From Pseudoxanthomonas sp. (GTDB lineage: Bacteria; Pseudomonadota; Gammaproteobacteria; Xanthomonadales; Xanthomonadaceae), in the NCBI RefSeq assembly GCF_002863005.1, contig NZ_PKDG01000015.1:434001-498000 (forward strand): a DNA stretch of 64,000 bases, given 5' to 3'. The position numbers and the translations under genes were made by a program. The notes under the pieces were generated by a model. The model had not been told where the DNA came from, ran no database searches, and was given only the letters and a program-made list of their open reading frames with translations. Shown one piece after another: positions 60,569 to 64,000 of this stretch (position 1 is the first letter of the stretch; every line of letters begins with the position of its first letter).

Positions 60569-62974
60569 TTACCAGGTATAGCTGATCCGCCCGTATGCAT
60601 ATGCACCGTTGAAGCCGAACGGGCTTTGCGACGGATACGGCAGCTGGCCGGTGGTCGAGGTGTTCAGTGCCGGCGAGATGAACAGGTTCTCGTCCGGATA
60701 CTCGTCCAGCACGTTGTCACCGCCCACGGTGAACTGCCAACCGCCGGTCTTGTAGCTGAAGGCCAGGTCGAGCAGCCACTTCGCGCCGAACGTCTGGTCC
60801 AGCACCGGGTTGGCGTTGAGGATGGTGAACTCGCCGTAGCGCGTGGCGGTAGTGCTGACGCTGAAGCCGCCCTTGGTCCAGATGCCGTTGAGGAAGAACT
60901 TGTCGCGCGGCGCGCCTACCTCGAAGCGGCCCAGTTCCACGCGGCCGAAGCGCAGCGCGGTGGGATCGATCGCCGTGAGCGCGGCCGGATTCGGAGCCAC
61001 GCGATCGATCGTGGTCTTGTTGTAGTTGTAGCCGCTGGTGAAGTCGAGCGTGCTGGCCGCCAGTGCCCACTTGTACGTGCCGACGATGTCGACGCCCTTG
61101 GTGGTCGTGTCCAGCGCGTTGGTGAAGTAGCGCCCGCCCGCGACGTCCGGGAAGCCGTTCGCGTTGAGCCAGGTGCGCACGGCGGTACTGGTCAGGTTCT
61201 CCGACAGCGTGATGCGGTCCTTGACCTTGATGTGGTACCCATCGATGGTGACGTACAGGTTCTCGACCGGCGTGAGCACCAGGCCCAGGCTGAGGTTGTC
61301 CGATTCCTCCGCTTTCAGCGGTTCCGCACCGAGCGAGATGCCGGCCGGGTTGGTCACCCGGAACGTCACCAGGTCGAAGGGCAGCCCGCCGATGAAGTTG
61401 GTCGACGTGGTCTGGTAGTACTGCTGTTGCAGCGACGGCGCGTGGAAGCCCGTCGAGGCCGTCGCACGCAGCGCCACCGCGTCGTTGAACGCGTAGCGAC
61501 CCGTCAGCTTGCCGGTGGTGGTGTCGCCGAAGTCGCTGTAGTCCTCATAGCGCACGGCGACGCCGGCGGACAGTTTCTCGGTCAGGTCGCCTTCCAGGCC
61601 GGCGTAGAACGAAATGTTGTTGCGGTCGAAGCTGCCGCTGTCGCTCGGCCGGAAGCCCGGGAACACCTGCGCACCGGACGGCGCGGGTGCGCCGCCGATC
61701 AACACCCCGCCGTTGATGTACGACCCGGGTTCGCCGGCACCGATGGTGAACTTCTCGCCTCGCCATTCCGCGCCGTAGGACAGGGTGACCGGATAGGCCA
61801 GGCCCCAGTCCAGTTGCTTGTTGAAATCGAAGTTCAGCACGTGCTGCTTGAGTTCCAGCGAACCGGCGTAGAACGCGGTGGGAGAGGTGGGGCCCAGGCT
61901 CCGGTTCAACGTGTTCTGGATGTCGAACTCCAGTTCGTTGCTGCCGTAGGTGTAGCTGATGTCGATGTTGGTGCCGCCGGCAGTGAAGGTCTTGATGCCG
62001 CTGGAAACGCTGACGTCGGTGGACGTGTTGAAGATCTGCGGCAGGAAGCCGTCCGGATAGATCGACGGGATGTTGCGCGAGTCGCCGGCCGGGCGGAAGA
62101 AGCCGTTGGAGAGCGTTTCCCGCTTGGTATGGAGGCCGTAGGAATAGAACGTCAGGTAGTCGGTGACGTCCACTTCGCCGTTGTAGAGGAAGGAGGCGTT
62201 GTCGACCTCGGGATCGCCATAGCGCTGCACGACCTTGCCGCCGGGGGCGCTGGTTGCCGTCACCGTCCCCAGGAAGGGACGTGCCCGGTCGGTCTGGTCC
62301 TGATGCCCCGCCTGTGCGGCCAGGTGGACCTTGCCGCTCTCACCGAGCTTGAAGCCGGCATCGGCAAGCGCCTGGTACTGGCGGCCGTCGCCGGCGCTGT
62401 AGCCGCCGCCGGTAACGCTGACGCTGCCGCCGCTGTCGGCGCCCTTCAGCACGATGTTGATGACACCGGCGATGGCGTCGGAGCCGTACTGCGCGGAGGC
62501 GCCGTCCCGCAGCACTTCAACGCGTTCGATGGCGGAAATCGGGATCGAGTTGAGGTCCACCGGCGAGGAGCTGCGCCCCTGGCTGCCGTTGACGTTGACC
62601 AGCGCGCCCGGGTGGTAGCGCTTGCCGTTCACCAGCACCAGGGTGTGGTCGGGGGCCAGGCCGCGCAGCTGGGCCGGACGCATCGCGTCGGTACCATCGT
62701 TGATCGCGGCGCGGGGGAAGTTCAGCGAGGGCACGGCGCGCGAGAGCGCGGTGGCCAGTTCCACCGTGCCGGTGGACTCCAGCACCTCGGGCGTGATGAT
62801 GTCGATCGGTGCAGTGGATTCGGCCACCGTGCGATCCGCCACGCGGGTGCCGGTGACGATCAGGGTGTCGAGCGTTTGCGCGTCGGACGACGCAGGGGCT
62901 TCCTGCGCGAGGGCGATGGGTGCGGCGAGCGCCAGGGCGACGGCGAAGGCGAGGGGCGAAAGCTTGCGGGTCAT
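60569..62974 (-). CDS. TonB-dependent outer membrane receptor, paralogue
   Basis: 801 residues. Signal peptide (PLAFAVALALAAPIALAQEA), TQTLDTLIVTGTR-type TonB-box region, then ADRTVAESTAPIDIITPEVLE and plug with RPAQLRGLAPDHTLVLVNGKRYHPGALVNVNGSQGRSSSPVDLNSIP, IERVEVLRDGASAQYGSDAIAGVINIVLKG. The barrel ends AYAYGRISYTW. It shares layout and many words with the receptor at 48808-51222 (VNGKRR/YH, LRDGA.AQYGSDA.AGVIN), so the two are paralogues. Upstream a promoter TTGACA-17-TAACAA is visible on the minus strand. Confidence 0.92.
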   Translation of the reverse strand: MTRKLSPLAFAVALALAAPIALAQEAPASSDAQTLDTLIVTGTRVADRTVAESTAPIDIITPEVLESTGTVELATALSRAVPSLNFPRAAINDGTDAMRPAQLRGLAPDHTLVLVNGKRYHPGALVNVNGSQGRSSSPVDLNSIPISAIERVEVLRDGASAQYGSDAIAGVINIVLKGADSGGSVSVTGGGYSAGDGRQYQALADAGFKLGESGKVHLAAQAGHQDQTDRARPFLGTVTATSAPGGKVVQRYGDPEVDNASFLYNGEVDVTDYLTFYSYGLHTKRETLSNGFFRPAGDSRNIPSIYPDGFLPQIFNTSTDVSVSSGIKTFTAGGTNIDISYTYGSNELEFDIQNTLNRSLGPTSPTAFYAGSLELKQHVLNFDFNKQLDWGLAYPVTLSYGAEWRGEKFTIGAGEPGSYINGGVLIGGAPAPSGAQVFPGFRPSDSGSFDRNNISFYAGLEGDLTEKLSAGVAVRYEDYSDFGDTTTGKLTGRYAFNDAVALRATASTGFHAPSLQQQYYQTTSTNFIGGLPFDLVTFRVTNPAGISLGAEPLKAEESDNLSLGLVLTPVENLYVTIDGYHIKVKDRITLSENLTSTAVRTWLNANGFPDVAGGRYFTNALDTTTKGVDIVGTYKWALAASTLDFTSGYNYNKTTIDRVAPNPAALTAIDPTALRFGRVELGRFEVGAPRDKFFLNGIWTKGGFSVSTTATRYGEFTILNANPVLDQTFGAKWLLDLAFSYKTGGWQFTVGGDNVLDEYPDENLFISPALNTSTTGQLPYPSQSPFGFNGAYAYGRISYTW

Positions 62975-63068
62975 GGTGGCTCCAACGGGATGGAAGGACG
63001 GCGCAGCAGGGTCGATGGTGGCAGGAAAGTTGCCGCTGAAATCAGTTTTGTGCGTTGCACCAACCCCT

Positions 63069-63097
63069 TTGTTACCGCCCTATGACATGGATGTCAA
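63069..63097 (-). promoter_or_regulatory. Promoter of the second TonB receptor with palindrome
   Basis: On the minus strand TTGACA (63097 to 63092), 17-bp spacer and TAACAA (63074 to 63069). The -35 overlaps the small palindrome TGACAT/ATGTCA (63083-63096), a potential operator. Confidence 0.6.
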
Positions 63098-63177
63098 TGG
63101 ATTCTTAACAACTGTGAGGCGGCCCGCTACCGATAAACTACGCGGCCGCTCTTCCCCAAATCCCCGTAGGTTGTTTC

Positions 63178-64000
<823 letters not shown>

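Overview
This window comes from a high-GC gammaproteobacterium that looks like the family Xanthomonadaceae (a Pseudoxanthomonas, Stenotrophomonas or Luteimonas type). The support is the gene content: GTP-dependent PEP carboxykinase, several TonB-dependent receptors, a hemP/heme receptor/DUF6607 operon, and an MneA-type manganese exporter behind a yybP-ykoY riboswitch. Dense intergenic palindromes and leaderless-looking genes with a -10 box 6-7 nt before the ATG fit the same family. It reads as ordinary chromosome. I saw no phage, transposase, CRISPR array, tRNA or rRNA.

Layout. 0-5 kb: 3' part of ppc, then uup, an acyl-CoA thioesterase and metK on the minus strand. 5-9 kb: an OlsF-like double acyltransferase coupled to an LpxH-like phosphoesterase, and a membrane hydrolase. 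9-14 kb, minus strand: methyltransferase, dusB, ribokinase, CNT nucleoside transporter, and mneA with its riboswitch. 14-18.5 kb: Fur-controlled heme uptake operon (hemP, receptor, hemin-utilisation-type protein, DUF6607). 18.5-21.1 kb, minus strand: ECF sigma factor, membrane anti-sigma-like protein and PDZ protein. 21-24.8 kb: SPFH/NfeD pair, a small secreted protein, gcvT and gcvH. 24.8-26.3 kb: a long regulatory region and a Lys/Ala histone H1-like gene. 26-32 kb: SRPBCC protein, serine hydrolase, GMC oxidoreductase, NTP/NDP-exchanger-like carrier, DUF1304. 32-37 kb: a lipid module (DUF4442, FadE, alpha/beta hydrolase) divergent from a TetR regulator. 37-39.6 kb: small membrane/secreted proteins and an XRE regulator. 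39.6-44.6 kb: a 21-bp repeat array, pckG, nadE, VKOR-thioredoxin fusion. 44.6-58.7 kb: bamD, rluD, pgeF and clpB, a familiar gammaproteobacterial neighbourhood, here split by DUF4166, DCC, TonB receptor, DUF3574 and NCS2 genes bordered by palindromic repeats; then an EAL protein. 58.7-64 kb: YbaL/KefB-like antiporter, a second TonB receptor, and the start of a YheS-like ABC-F ATPase.

Themes. Central carbon metabolism is represented by ppc, pckG and the glycine cleavage genes; nucleoside salvage by a CNT carrier beside ribokinase and a separate NCS2 permease; envelope biogenesis by bamD, pgeF and the OlsF-like enzyme; metal handling by mneA and the heme operon. The least explained sequence is the 21-bp ATCGAT-centred array before pckG (39637-39950), followed by the leader of the histone-like gene and the palindromes that supply stop codons of neighbouring genes. 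No complete new defence or mobile system was recognised.
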